From: an uncultured Clostridia bacterium
Lineage (GTDB): Bacteria; Bacillota; Clostridia; UMGS1883
Direction of reading: 5' to 3'
DNA: 64,000 nt
Assembly: GCA_934476455.1 (NCBI GenBank)
Contig: CAKSNY010000002.1
Location: 76,856-140,855, forward strand
The notes under the pieces are model-generated. The model saw nothing but the letters and a program-made list of their open reading frames with translations, was not told the DNA's origin and searched no databases. Numbering within the stretch: the first letter of the stretch is position 1; every line of letters starts with the position of its first letter. Shown one piece after another: positions 34,199 to 42,311 of this stretch. The position numbers were made by a program, and so were the translations under genes.

Positions 34199-35173
34199 AT
34201 GGAATGGAAAGAGGTTAGCATTTTCACCACGGCAGAGGGGATAGAGCCCCTTTGCGGCAGCCTTTACAAAATCGGCATAAACGGAATGGAAATTGAAGAT
34301 AAAGACGATTTTGAAGACTTTCTGGAAAACAATAAGCAATACTGGGACTATGTGGACGAAGAACTAAGAAAGAAAATGTCGGGCGAAAGCCGCGTTAAAA
34401 TATATGTAACGGCTGACGAAAACGGCGCTCTTTTGTTGGATAACGTGCGCGCAGAGCTTGAGCGTATAAAAAATTTTGACAAGGAGCACAAATTCGGCGA
34501 TTTGCGCATAGCTACGCAAACACTTAAAGAAGAGGACTGGGAAAACAACTGGAAACAGTATTTTAAGCCTATTTATGTGGGCGACCGCCTTGTAATAAAG
34601 CCCGAATGGGAAACCGTAAAAAATTGTGACGGGAAGATTGTTTTTAATATTGACCCCGGTATGACCTTTGGCAGCGGCCAGCACGAAACAACGCGCCTGT
34701 GCGTGGAAACGCTCGACAAAACGGTAAAAAAAGGCGACCGTGTGCTTGACCTCGGCTGCGGAAGCGGTATTCTTTCCATTATTTCAATTATGCTGGGCGC
34801 CGAAAATGCGCGTGCGGTGGATATTGACCCCAACTGCAAAAAAATTGCAATGCAAAACGCCGCATTAAACAATATTTACGAAGACCGCTACAGCGTATAT
34901 GCGGGAAATATTCTTACGGACGAAAACTTTAAAGACGAAACCGAAAAGGACGGTCCGTTTGACATTGTGGTTGCAAATATTGTTGCCGATGTAATAATAC
35001 CTATGTCAAAGGATGTGCACCGCTACATTAAAAAGGGCGGCATATTTATTGCAAGCGGCATAATAGAGCCGCGAATGGAAGAGGTGCGCGCCGCGATAGA
35101 GGAAAACGGCTTTGAAATATCCGAAATAAAGAAAGAGAACGACTGGTACGCGATAATTTCAAGGCAGGTGTGA
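34199..35173 (+). CDS. prmA: Ribosomal protein L11 methyltransferase PrmA
   Basis: A 324-residue SAM-dependent methyltransferase. The N-terminal domain (1-120) carries EEDWENNWKQYFKPI, and the Rossmann domain shows DPGMTFGSGQHETTRLC, VLDLGCGSGILSI and ANIVADVI, the PrmA hallmarks. It trimethylates ribosomal protein L11. It follows dnaJ by 11 bases and meets the rsmE gene end to end; dnaJ-prmA-rsmE is a frequent Firmicutes order. Confidence 0.96.
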   Translation: MEWKEVSIFTTAEGIEPLCGSLYKIGINGMEIEDKDDFEDFLENNKQYWDYVDEELRKKMSGESRVKIYVTADENGALLLDNVRAELERIKNFDKEHKFGDLRIATQTLKEEDWENNWKQYFKPIYVGDRLVIKPEWETVKNCDGKIVFNIDPGMTFGSGQHETTRLCVETLDKTVKKGDRVLDLGCGSGILSIISIMLGAENARAVDIDPNCKKIAMQNAALNNIYEDRYSVYAGNILTDENFKDETEKDGPFDIVVANIVADVIIPMSKDVHRYIKKGGIFIASGIIEPRMEEVRAAIEENGFEISEIKKENDWYAIISRQV

Positions 35174-35175
35174 AA

Positions 35176-35904
35176 ATGGCAAATTTTTATATAACCCCCG
35201 AAAATATAAGCGGCGATACAGCGTACATAACCGGGGAGGAGGCAAAGCACATAAGCCGCGTTCTTCGCCTGAAAGCAGGCGATAAGGCTGTGCTTTGCGA
35301 CGGCACGGGGTATTTTTACGACGCCGTGTTTAAGGAATTTACAAAAGAAACGGTAACGGCGAAGATTACAAAAAAACGCCCCGCAGATACGGAGCCTGAG
35401 GTTAAAATAACCGTGTATCAGTGCATACCCAAAAATCCGAAGCTTGAAACAATTGTTCAAAAGCTTACGGAAATAGGCGTGTGCCGCATAGTGCCGGTAA
35501 GCAGTGCGCGCTGCGTTGCAAAAATAGAAAAAGAAGAAAAGCTTTCAAGGCTTCAAAAAATTGCGCGTGAAGCGGCAAAACAAAGTAAACGCGGCATTGT
35601 TCCCGCAGTTTGCGGCGTTCTCAGCTTTAAGGAGGCGGCAAAGGAAGCCGCAAAGGCAGACGTTTCCGTTATTCCGTACGAAGAGGAACGCACACTGTCT
35701 TTAAAACAAGCACTTAACGGACGTAAGCCCCAAACCGTAAGCATAATTATAGGCCCCGAGGGCGGATTTGAAAAGGAAGAAACAGAATTTGCGGCAGAGT
35801 GCGGCATAAAGCCCGTAACACTGGGCAAGCGCATACTGCGCACGGAAACGGCGCCGCTTGCGGTAAGCGCCGCCGTTCTTTACGAATTTGACGAAATGGA
35901 GTGA
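35176..35904 (+). CDS. rsmE: 16S rRNA (uracil(1498)-N3)-methyltransferase RsmE
   Basis: About 242 residues of the SPOUT class. The N-terminal PUA-like part contains HISRVLRLKAGDK, and the knotted C-terminal part has SARCVAK, REAAKQSKRG and the SAM-binding IIIGPEGGFEKEE with LGKRILRTETAPLA. The ATG at 35176 follows AGGTG; a GTG at 35170 overlapping the prmA stop is less likely. Confidence 0.95.
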   Translation: MANFYITPENISGDTAYITGEEAKHISRVLRLKAGDKAVLCDGTGYFYDAVFKEFTKETVTAKITKKRPADTEPEVKITVYQCIPKNPKLETIVQKLTEIGVCRIVPVSSARCVAKIEKEEKLSRLQKIAREAAKQSKRGIVPAVCGVLSFKEAAKEAAKADVSVIPYEEERTLSLKQALNGRKPQTVSIIIGPEGGFEKEETEFAAECGIKPVTLGKRILRTETAPLAVSAAVLYEFDEME

Positions 35905-35909
35905 TACCG

Positions 35910-37106
35910 ATGCTTTTTAACAAAGCCGACATTTTAATTCCGAAAAACTGCGACCTTACAAAGTGGAGCGTTGTTGCCTGCGACCAATATACATCGGAGC
36001 CGCAGTACTGGCAGCGTGTGGAAAAAACGGTTGGCGACGCGCCCAGCACGCTTAAGCTTGTCTATCCGGAGGCGTTTTTGTCGCAAGGCGAGGAGCGCAT
36101 AGAAAAAATAAACGCGCAAATGAACGAATACATAAGGGAAGGCTTGTTTAAAGAATACCCCCAAAGCCTTGTTTATACCGAGCGCACCCTTCCCGGCGGC
36201 AGGGTGCGCCGCGGTATAGTAGGTGCGGTAGATCTCGAAGAATACGATTACACAAAAGGGGCAAAAAGCGCTGTCCGTGCGACGGAGGGTACGGTGCTTT
36301 CACGCATACCGCCGCGCGTTAAAATTCGTGAAAACGCCCCGCTTGAGCTTCCGCATATACTGCTTTTAATAAACGATTCAGGCAGAACCGTTATAGAAGA
36401 TGCAAAAAAGGGAGAAAAGCTTTACGACTTTGACCTGATGGAAAACGGCGGTCATCTGTGCGGGTGGCATATGTCGGGCGAAACTGCCGACGATTTTTTA
36501 AAAAACTTTGAAAGCTTCTCAAAAAATTGTGCCGACAACCTTGTAATTGCAGTTGGGGACGGCAACCATTCGTTGGCTACGGCAAAGCAGTGCTGGGAAA
36601 ACCTTAAAAAGGGTCTTACCGCAAAGGAGAGGGAAAATCACCCCGCGCGCTATTGCCTGGCAGAGCTTGAAAACATACACGACAGCGTGCTTATGTTTGA
36701 GCCTATTCACCGCGTTGTGTTCAATGTTTCGGAACGCGATTTTACAAAGAAAATAAAAGAAGCGCTTTCGCTTGGCGAAAGCGGTGACGAGGCATATGCC
36801 ATAGAGATACTTTCAAACGGTAAAAGCGAAAAACTTTATATACATAACGCAAAAAGCCCGCTTGCCGTTGGCGAGGTGCAGCGCTTCCTTGACGAAAACC
36901 GGTGCGAGGTGGATTATATACACGGCACGGATGTTACCGCCCGCCTTGCAAAAGAAAGCGGCACGGTAGGCATACTTTTGCCAAAGCCCGATAAAAACAG
37001 CCTTTTTGAAACTGTAATCCGCGACGGCGCACTTCCGCGAAAAACCTTTTCAATGGGAGAGGCGAACGAAAAGCGCTTTTATATGGAGGCAAAGAGGATA
37101 AACTAA
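35910..37106 (+). CDS. DUF1015 family protein
   Basis: About 398 residues matching the DUF1015 family, recognisable from NKADILIPKNCDLTKWSVVACDQ-like opening (seen in pieces as PKNCDLTKWS and ACDQYTSEPQYW), VGDGNHSLATAKQCWE in the centre and FDEPIHRVVF-like FEPIHRVVF. No biochemical function is established; the DGNHSLA stretch resembles a catalytic or metal site. The ATG at 35910 follows GGAGTGAT and lies 5 bases after the rsmE stop, so it is the last gene of the heat-shock operon's extension. It ends convergently against a small minus-strand gene, overlapping by 4 bases. Confidence 0.85.
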   Translation: MLFNKADILIPKNCDLTKWSVVACDQYTSEPQYWQRVEKTVGDAPSTLKLVYPEAFLSQGEERIEKINAQMNEYIREGLFKEYPQSLVYTERTLPGGRVRRGIVGAVDLEEYDYTKGAKSAVRATEGTVLSRIPPRVKIRENAPLELPHILLLINDSGRTVIEDAKKGEKLYDFDLMENGGHLCGWHMSGETADDFLKNFESFSKNCADNLVIAVGDGNHSLATAKQCWENLKKGLTAKERENHPARYCLAELENIHDSVLMFEPIHRVVFNVSERDFTKKIKEALSLGESGDEAYAIEILSNGKSEKLYIHNAKSPLAVGEVQRFLDENRCEVDYIHGTDVTARLAKESGTVGILLPKPDKNSLFETVIRDGALPRKTFSMGEANEKRFYMEAKRIN

Positions 37107-37348
37107 TCGCAATGTACGTGAACATCTTTTATTTCCGCCTTCTCTTCAAGAAATAATTCAATAATGCTGTCAACAATTTCGAAGTCTGTGACGTTTTCTT
37201 CTTCAAAAATTTTAAGAACGCCAAGGACGAGTTTTTCATATTTTTTGTTGATTGCAGCGGCTGGATCAAGACTTAAAGCGTCTACGTATTCCGCCGCTTT
37301 TTTTCGATTTCTTCCCTTATAATGTTGTTGTAAAAAAGCATAGGGCAT
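37103..37348 (-). CDS. Small hypothetical protein, probably frameshifted near its start
   Basis: The continuous frame from an ATG at 37348 gives 81 residues with a helical, acidic C-terminal half (VLKIFEEEN..IVDSIIELFLEEKAE). That ATG lies only one base after AGGAG. A second ATG at 37341, eight bases after the same site, gives MLFYNNIIREEIEKK and then meets a run of seven A (37304-37298); one more A there would join it to the long frame (KKAAEYVDALSLDP). So either the gene has lost a base, or slippage on the A-run is used. The family is not recognised. It faces the ribbon-helix-helix gene across a palindrome. Confidence 0.5.
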   Translation of the reverse strand: MPYAFLQQHYKGRNRKKAAEYVDALSLDPAAAINKKYEKLVLGVLKIFEEENVTDFEIVDSIIELFLEEKAEIKDVHVHCD

Positions 37349-37358
37349 TCTCCTAAAT

Positions 37359-37389
37359 AATATGTTAATTTATAATATATTAACATATT
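37359..37389. promoter_or_regulatory. Palindrome between the two small divergent genes, operator candidate
   Basis: AATATGTTAAT (37359-37369) is repeated inverted as ATTAACATATT (37379-37389), with a 9-base centre. A further ATATGTTAA half-site lies at about 37438-37446, just before the ribbon-helix-helix gene. Such AT-rich dyads are typical binding sites for this class of small repressor. Confidence 0.55.
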
Positions 37390-37471
37390 ATAATAAAAAA
37401 ATCAATATACTTTTCTGATATATCATATTTTAAATTTATATGTTAAGATTAAAATATAGGAGGAATGTGCG

Positions 37472-37636
37472 ATGAACTTTGAGCTGAAAAAGACGAAGAA
37501 GAAAGACCCCGCAATATATAAGTCGCTGTATATAAAGAAAAATTTGTCGGATAAAATCGAAAAAATAGCGGCGGAAAATCAAACAAGCTGGAATAATGTT
37601 GTTATTTCTATGATAGAAAGCTGCTTAAAAGATTAA
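37472..37636 (+). CDS. Small ribbon-helix-helix (Arc/CopG-like) DNA-binding protein
   Basis: A 54-residue protein starting at an ATG eight bases after a perfect AGGAGG (37458-37463). A basic N-terminal arm (LKKTKKKD) leads to a beta strand (YKSLYIKKN), a first helix (LSDKIEKIAAEN) and a second helix (SWNNVVISMIESCLKD), the layout of an Arc/CopG repressor. It is the likely ligand of the palindrome upstream, and may control itself and the divergent small gene. An antitoxin role is possible but no toxin is recognised beside it. Confidence 0.75.
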   Translation: MNFELKKTKKKDPAIYKSLYIKKNLSDKIEKIAAENQTSWNNVVISMIESCLKD

Positions 37637-37739
37637 ACCGTGCACAGTGAAGCATAATTTGACAATTTTTTGACAACTTTTTTATGATATAAAGTGCTTA
37701 AAATTGAATTAGTCTAATTGCTTTTAAAACACAAAAAAA

Positions 37740-37776
37740 CCGCGATATAATCGGCTTTTTCCGATATATCGCGTTT
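37740..37776. terminator. Bidirectional terminator next to the tRNA-Lys fragment
   Basis: A 13-bp stem with one bulge (CGCGATAT..ATCGG with CCGATATATCGCG) flanked by seven A on the left and six T on the right. On the minus strand it follows the CCA end of the tRNA fragment, so it is probably the original tRNA-Lys terminator; on the plus strand it can serve the ribbon-helix-helix gene. The 100 bases before it (37637-37739) hold no gene. Confidence 0.75.
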
Positions 37777-37782
37777 TTTGTT

Positions 37783-37829
37783 TGGTGCGCCATCAGGGAC
37801 TCGAACCCTGGACACCCTGATTAAGAGTC
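37783..37829 (-). other. 3' part of a tRNA-Lys(CUU) gene: probable attachment-site scar
   Basis: Minus strand reads GACTCTTAATCAGG, GTGTC, the T-arm CAGGG-TTCGAGT-CCCTG, the acceptor strand ATGGCGC-A and CCA. The anticodon loop CTCTTAA carries CTT (lysine). No D-arm or 5' acceptor strand lies upstream; the sequence from 37830 is unrelated. Integrases commonly recombine in this anticodon-to-3'-end segment, leaving such a displaced fragment at one edge of the element, so an integrated element probably extends rightwards. From 37830 to 38031 I see no convincing gene, only TTAGAAA/TCTAACA repeats that could be integrase arm sites. Confidence 0.75.
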
Positions 37830-38031
37830 GGAAAAAGAGCAATTTATAACGTTTTATCTAACATTATCTTTTGCCCTTTAAAACCCCTCGGAACGGCTCT
37901 ATGAAAGGCTTTTTTGGCAAAACACCTAATTTTAAAGAAAATCCCCCAATTTACCTTTTTAAAGAAATTTGTTAGAAAAATGTTAGAAAGTCCGTCAACA
38001 AAAAAACGCAAAAATGCAATTCCAATCCTCA

Positions 38032-38985
38032 TCAAAATCTTATAGGAATAGATGATGTTTTGATGTCAATATTTTTATACTTTCTTTCATTGAAAAATTC
38101 TTGAAGATTAGCGACTGCAAGCTCTTTTTCATATAATGGTGCTATTCTCACAGATTTTACCGCATGATTTAAATCCTTGAATTCTATATAGGGGACAATA
38201 TAACCATGACTTTCGCAAAAGTCCTTTTTTAACATAGTATCTTCATAAATAAAATTTTTAGGAATTTTCAAAATCGCTCGTACTTCCTCTTCATGTGAAA
38301 AACAAGGATTTTTAAACAAAAATTGAAATTTATTTATATACGATTGAAGAATGTCTTTAACTTGATTTCGTTGTTCGTTATCTAATTGGTGATAGATTTT
38401 TTCTAAAGGCTTGAAAAGGCAACTTAAGATATCATTTTTTTCTTTCTTTGAATATATGACCTTCTGTAACTCTATGGAATATCCCTTTCCCCAACAACTT
38501 TCAGATTTAAAATATTTGCTTGAAAAACCTATGCTATATCCTTCGTAATGCTTTGATTTAGAATAATAATTCCACATAGGAAGAAGATCATCCTTTTGAG
38601 AAAAACAACAAAGATATGTATCACATTCTTCTGTACGTAATATAGTTGAAGAATTTTTTGTACTTGTTATGTAAGTCTTATTTCCTAGTTCAAAGTTTTC
38701 AATGAATTTTATGAAGTCCTTTGTTGTATCTTTTTCGGGGATAGATTTTGAATAAAGTTTAATATGATTAACGATATCTAAACTTTCTTCCCTATCATTA
38801 AGTGAATTATATTTTGAAAATCTTAAATTTGCACACGCATTATCCCTCATTATTCCTAAGAAACCTTGGGGGGAGGTATAGTGATAAATTCTTGAAGTAT
38901 TGACCTCAGTTAACAAATCTTGATCAATATGAAGTGTGTTGGTAAAAATATTTTTCAACGCTTGGCTAAATTGTGTTTTGTCCAT
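38032..38985 (-). CDS. DUF2971 domain-containing protein
   Basis: A 317-residue soluble protein. It shows the DUF2971 pattern: IYHYTSPQGFLGIM near residue 33, LRFSKYNSLNDREE, then CCFSQKDDLLPMWNYYS and GYSIGFSSKYF near residues 145-170, and a later EEEVRAILKIP. The family has no established activity; members are often found in phage, island and defence-related contexts, and the HYT..F..I..LR pattern has been likened to ADP-ribosyltransferase folds, which is a weak inference. AGAGGTC precedes the ATG. It is the first gene to the right of the tRNA scar. Confidence 0.85.
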   Translation of the reverse strand: MDKTQFSQALKNIFTNTLHIDQDLLTEVNTSRIYHYTSPQGFLGIMRDNACANLRFSKYNSLNDREESLDIVNHIKLYSKSIPEKDTTKDFIKFIENFELGNKTYITSTKNSSTILRTEECDTYLCCFSQKDDLLPMWNYYSKSKHYEGYSIGFSSKYFKSESCWGKGYSIELQKVIYSKKEKNDILSCLFKPLEKIYHQLDNEQRNQVKDILQSYINKFQFLFKNPCFSHEEEVRAILKIPKNFIYEDTMLKKDFCESHGYIVPYIEFKDLNHAVKSVRIAPLYEKELAVANLQEFFNERKYKNIDIKTSSIPIRF

Positions 38986-39031
38986 AAAAAGACCTCTTTA
39001 AATTTAATATATCAATTATTATCTTATTTAT

Positions 39032-39060
39032 AGTATACCATAAGTACCTCATATGCTCAA
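39032..39060 (-). promoter_or_regulatory. Probable promoter of the DUF2971 gene
   Basis: Minus strand TTGAGC, 17 bases, TATACT, about 46 bases upstream of the start codon. Confidence 0.5.
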
Positions 39061-39259
39061 TCATATTGAAAAAGTATGCGATAAACAAAATGCTTAAAAA
39101 AATGGTATAAAGTTTGTCGATTTATTTTGGTAAGAGAAAATTATAGAAAAATAATTTTATTGCTATCTGTAATAATTTCCGAATTATGGTACAATCAAAT
39201 TATTAGTTTGGAAAAAGGAACGTTTTGGCGTCATTAAAATAATCCTAAATAAGTGTCCT

Positions 39260-39666
39260 GTGGAGGTTATACATATAGATAACAAAATACAAATATTTGA
39301 AGATAAAAGAATTCGAACTGCTTGGAATGAAGAAACGGAAGAATGGTATTTTTCTGTTGTGGATGTGTGTGAAGTGCTAAGCGGAACGGATAATCCAAGA
39401 CGATATTGGAGCGATTTAAAACGCAAGTTAGCTGCTGAAGGAAGTGAACTGTACGAAAAAATCGTACAGTTGAAAATGACTGCTGCAGATGGAAAAAGCG
39501 TTTGACAGATGTTGCAGATACAGAACAGCTTTTGCGTATAATTCAATCAATACCTTCTCCTAAAGCCGAACCATTTAAAATGTGGTTAGAACAAGTGGGA
39601 AGAGAAAGAATAGAAGAAACAATTGACCCCAAACTTGCGATAGGAAGACAAAGAATTACTTTATGA
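39260..39666 (+). pseudogene. Bro-N/antirepressor-like gene, broken by frameshift
   Basis: The first 80 codons encode a Bro-N domain (RIRTAWNEETEEWYFSVVDV, RRYWSDLKRKL). At about 39493-39505 the frame runs into TGA, but the next frame continues the same family without a gap (RLTDVADTEQLLRIIQSIPS, PKAEPFKMWLEQVGRERIEE), so one base has been lost near the short A-run after the AADG codons. The second part also stops early, at 39666, before the usual C-terminus. The expected start lies at an ATA (39275) after GGAGG, suggesting a lost ATG. Bro-N proteins are phage or mobile-element antirepressors. Confidence 0.8.
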
Positions 39667-39793
39667 AAAAAGTAACATGTGTGGTACAGTTTTACTATTT
39701 TAGCTATTGAAAAATGTAAAAATGTATAGTATAATGACATTGAAAAGTGTATAAAATTTAATTTAGAAAATGTTGAAAAGTGTGGTGCGCGTT

Positions 39794-41116
39794 ATGCTAT
39801 ACAGAAAAATACAATCGTTTATTGAGGAATATTTGGTTTCTGAATCAAATAAAATTCTTATTATTGACGGAGCAAGACAAATAGGAAAAACCTACATTAT
39901 CCGTCATACAGGTGAGAAGCTTTTTGAAAATTATATTGAAATCAATATGATTGAAGATTTTATCGGAAGCAAGCTTTTTGAAAACGTGAGGTCAGTTGAG
40001 GATTTCTACTTGCAGGTAAGTATGCTTGCAGGTAATAAGATGAAGGATAAGAAAAACACCCTGATTTTTATAGACGAAATTCAGGCGTATCCTCATTTAC
40101 TTACATTGTTGAAATTTCTTAAGCAAGACGATAAATTCACATATATTGCAAGTGGCTCACTTTTGGGTATTACTTTGGCTGATACTACCTCAATTCCTAT
40201 AGGAAGTATCGAAATAAAACATATGTATCCTTTGGATTTTGAGGAATTTTTACTTAGCCAGAACTTTAATGAATTTACAATAGAGGCACTTAGAAAGAAG
40301 TTTGAAAAAGAAGAAAGCCTTGATGAAAAAACACACGAAAAGGTTATGGATTTATTCAAAAAATATCTTCTTGTGGGTGGTCTTCCCGATGCGGTGAATA
40401 CGTATAACAGAGATAAAAACATTGTGAATGTGCGTAATGTTCAAAATGAAATTCATTCATATTATGCTGCGGATGCTTCCAAATATGATACGGAAAACAA
40501 GCTTAAAATCCGCAGAATTTATGACTTAATCCCATCAAATCTTGAAAACAAAAAGAAACGTGTTGTTGTAAAGGATATTGAGGGGGTTAAGGGGAAAAGA
40601 TTTTCTGATTACAGGGACGAATTTGACTACCTTATCAATGCAGGGATTGCACTTGATGTTAAGGCTATATCTAACCCTGTTTTTCCGCTTATTGAATCAA
40701 GCGGGAAAAATCTTTTGAAGCTTTATCTTAATGATGTTGGCATCCTCACTAACCTTTTATACCGCCACAATATACGTGCAGTTTTAGATGATGAAAAAAG
40801 TATAAATTTAGGAACAGTATATGAATCTGTCGTTGCTTCAGAGCTTAAAGCGCACGGCTTTAATTTGTTTTATTACGATAATCGAAATAAGGGTGAGGTT
40901 GATTATCTGATTGACGATTATGATGCTCTTTCGGTTGTTCCTATTGAGGTGAAATCAGGAAAGGATTACACAGTGCATAGTGCCCTAAATCATTTCATTT
41001 CAAACGAGGATTATAACATCAAAAAAGCATATGTGTTATCCAATAACAGAGAGGTAGTTAAAAAAGGAAAAGTTACCTATCTGCCGATTTATTATGTTAT
41101 GTTTATGAAACAGTAA
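39794..41116 (+). CDS. AAA-type ATPase with DUF4143 C-terminal domain
   Basis: About 440 residues. Walker A is IDGARQIGKT at residues 24-33, Walker B is LIFIDEIQAYP near 85, and a later SGSLLG fits sensor 1. The C-terminal DUF4143 part holds GTVYESVVASEL, GEVDYLI and PIEVKSGKDY, which together resemble a PD-(D/E)xK nuclease-like core. These proteins are abundant in anaerobes and mobile regions; their role is unknown. The start chosen is the ATG at 39794; one eight codons earlier (39770) is possible, and neither has a strong ribosome site. Confidence 0.85.
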   Translation: MLYRKIQSFIEEYLVSESNKILIIDGARQIGKTYIIRHTGEKLFENYIEINMIEDFIGSKLFENVRSVEDFYLQVSMLAGNKMKDKKNTLIFIDEIQAYPHLLTLLKFLKQDDKFTYIASGSLLGITLADTTSIPIGSIEIKHMYPLDFEEFLLSQNFNEFTIEALRKKFEKEESLDEKTHEKVMDLFKKYLLVGGLPDAVNTYNRDKNIVNVRNVQNEIHSYYAADASKYDTENKLKIRRIYDLIPSNLENKKKRVVVKDIEGVKGKRFSDYRDEFDYLINAGIALDVKAISNPVFPLIESSGKNLLKLYLNDVGILTNLLYRHNIRAVLDDEKSINLGTVYESVVASELKAHGFNLFYYDNRNKGEVDYLIDDYDALSVVPIEVKSGKDYTVHSALNHFISNEDYNIKKAYVLSNNREVVKKGKVTYLPIYYVMFMKQ

Positions 41117-41152
41117 AATAACATAATAAAAATTAAAAAAATAAAAAGTTAT

Positions 41153-41198
41153 AAAAGGCAATACTTTTTGGATTTTATTCCAAAAAGTATTGCCTTTT
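41153..41198. terminator. Bidirectional terminator, perfect 20-bp hairpin
   Basis: 41153-41172 pairs without mismatch with 41179-41198 around a 6-base loop. It lies between the convergent ATPase and esterase genes, with T-rich sequence on both sides. Confidence 0.85.
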
Positions 41199-41252
41199 AT
41201 TATATGAAGTGATATAGCTTTACAAGAATAAAGTTTGCAACAGGCAAAATAT

Positions 41253-42056
41253 TTAGCCTAAATACCCCATAGATTTGAGCCAGTTTTCAAGATTTTTTGT
41301 CCATAAGGATGTGTGCTTTTTTACAATATCTGTTACATTGTCACCGCTGGACAAGCCAACACCATGTCCGCCATGCATAAATGTGTGAATTTCAAAATTA
41401 ACATTGTACTTAGAAAGGGCATTAGCCATTAAAAGAGAATTTTCAACAGGAACCTCATCATCTCCTGAGGTATGAAATAAAAAGGTGGGAGGAGTATTCT
41501 CTGAAACATGTTTATCTATTGAAAGACTGTAAGCAGCTTCTTGTGATAAATCTTCAGAAAGATTTTCAAAGCTTCCACGATGAGCATGTTTGAGAAATGA
41601 TAGTACAGGATAACAAAGCACCATGAAATCAGGCTTTGATGATTCTTTATCAATATTATCTTGATTTTCATACCCAAACTCGCAATCAAATACACCCGTG
41701 CTTGCCGCCAGATGACCTCCGGCAGAAAACCCCATTACACCTACATTTTTATATCCGTATTCTCTCGCAAGGTGTCTTATATAGCGAATTGCCCGTTTTG
41801 CATCTGTAATGGGAACGGGATGCTTATGCGGGAAAACTCGATACTCAAGAACATACGAGGAAACTCCGATACTGTTAAGATATTGTGCAACCTGATATCC
41901 CTCGTGGTCTATACATACTTTAGAATATGCACCGCCAGGGCATATCAAAATACAAGTTTTAGCACCATCTATAATAAATGGTGTAATTTGGGGTATCCCT
42001 CCACCCGATAAGTCTCCGTTAAAGTAAGGAATAAAATTTCTTTCCCAAAGTTCCAT
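41253..42056 (-). CDS. Alpha/beta-hydrolase, acetyl-esterase-like (BD-FAE/Aes type)
   Basis: A 267-residue soluble esterase-like enzyme. The oxyanion loop is ICPGGAYS, the nucleophile Ser lies in GFSAGGH near residue 112, the acid in TSGDDEVPVENS and the His in HGGHGVGLS, so the triad is complete. No signal peptide is seen, so it would act on imported material. Its place divergent from a carbohydrate operon suggests removal of acetyl or other ester groups from oligosaccharides; the natural substrate is not known. AGGAGGAG precedes the ATG. Confidence 0.85.
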   Translation of the reverse strand: MELWERNFIPYFNGDLSGGGIPQITPFIIDGAKTCILICPGGAYSKVCIDHEGYQVAQYLNSIGVSSYVLEYRVFPHKHPVPITDAKRAIRYIRHLAREYGYKNVGVMGFSAGGHLAASTGVFDCEFGYENQDNIDKESSKPDFMVLCYPVLSFLKHAHRGSFENLSEDLSQEAAYSLSIDKHVSENTPPTFLFHTSGDDEVPVENSLLMANALSKYNVNFEIHTFMHGGHGVGLSSGDNVTDIVKKHTSLWTKNLENWLKSMGYLG

Positions 42057-42113
42057 TGCGTCTCCTCCTATAAGTATCTTCTGTCAAATAACAAAAAGAA
42101 ATAAACTCAGGTC

Positions 42114-42142
42114 ATTATAGCATGCATGTTTTTTGAAGTCAA
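42114..42142 (-). promoter_or_regulatory. Sigma-A promoter of the esterase gene
   Basis: Minus strand TTGACT, 17 bases, TATAAT, about 58 bases upstream of the start. Confidence 0.78.
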
Positions 42143-42224
42143 GTGAATTAACACGGTCTTATTTTAATAGGCGAGAAATGATTGGTAAAAAATAATTTTC
42201 GTAAATACTGGTATAAATTGTTTA

Positions 42225-42253
42225 TTGAATTGCAATGTTGGCAACCGTATAAT
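42225..42253 (+). promoter_or_regulatory. Sigma-A promoter of the carbohydrate operon starting at 42312
   Basis: TTGAAT, 17 bases, TATAAT. It is back to back with the esterase promoter, 82 bases apart, so one regulator could control both. Confidence 0.7.
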
Positions 42254-42311
42254 TAAATTAACAACGGCTTGCAGAAAAGCCAAAAAAACATAACGGAAAG
42301 GAAATGGTGAA

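Noticed and set aside
37783..37829. A complete tRNA-Lys gene
   Set aside because: D-arm and 5' acceptor strand are missing; only the anticodon-loop-to-CCA part is present.
37844..38035. Minus-strand 63-codon open frame next to the tRNA fragment, as an integrase remnant
   Set aside because: No tyrosine-recombinase motif is visible and the sequence is low in complexity; no support beyond location.
38032..41116. Anti-phage defence island (DUF2971, Bro-N, DUF4143 ATPase)
   Set aside because: Only three genes, one broken, and none with an established defence activity; the term would overstate the evidence.
41661..42011. Plus-strand open frame opposite the esterase gene
   Set aside because: The minus-strand protein has a complete esterase triad; the opposite frame shows nothing recognisable.
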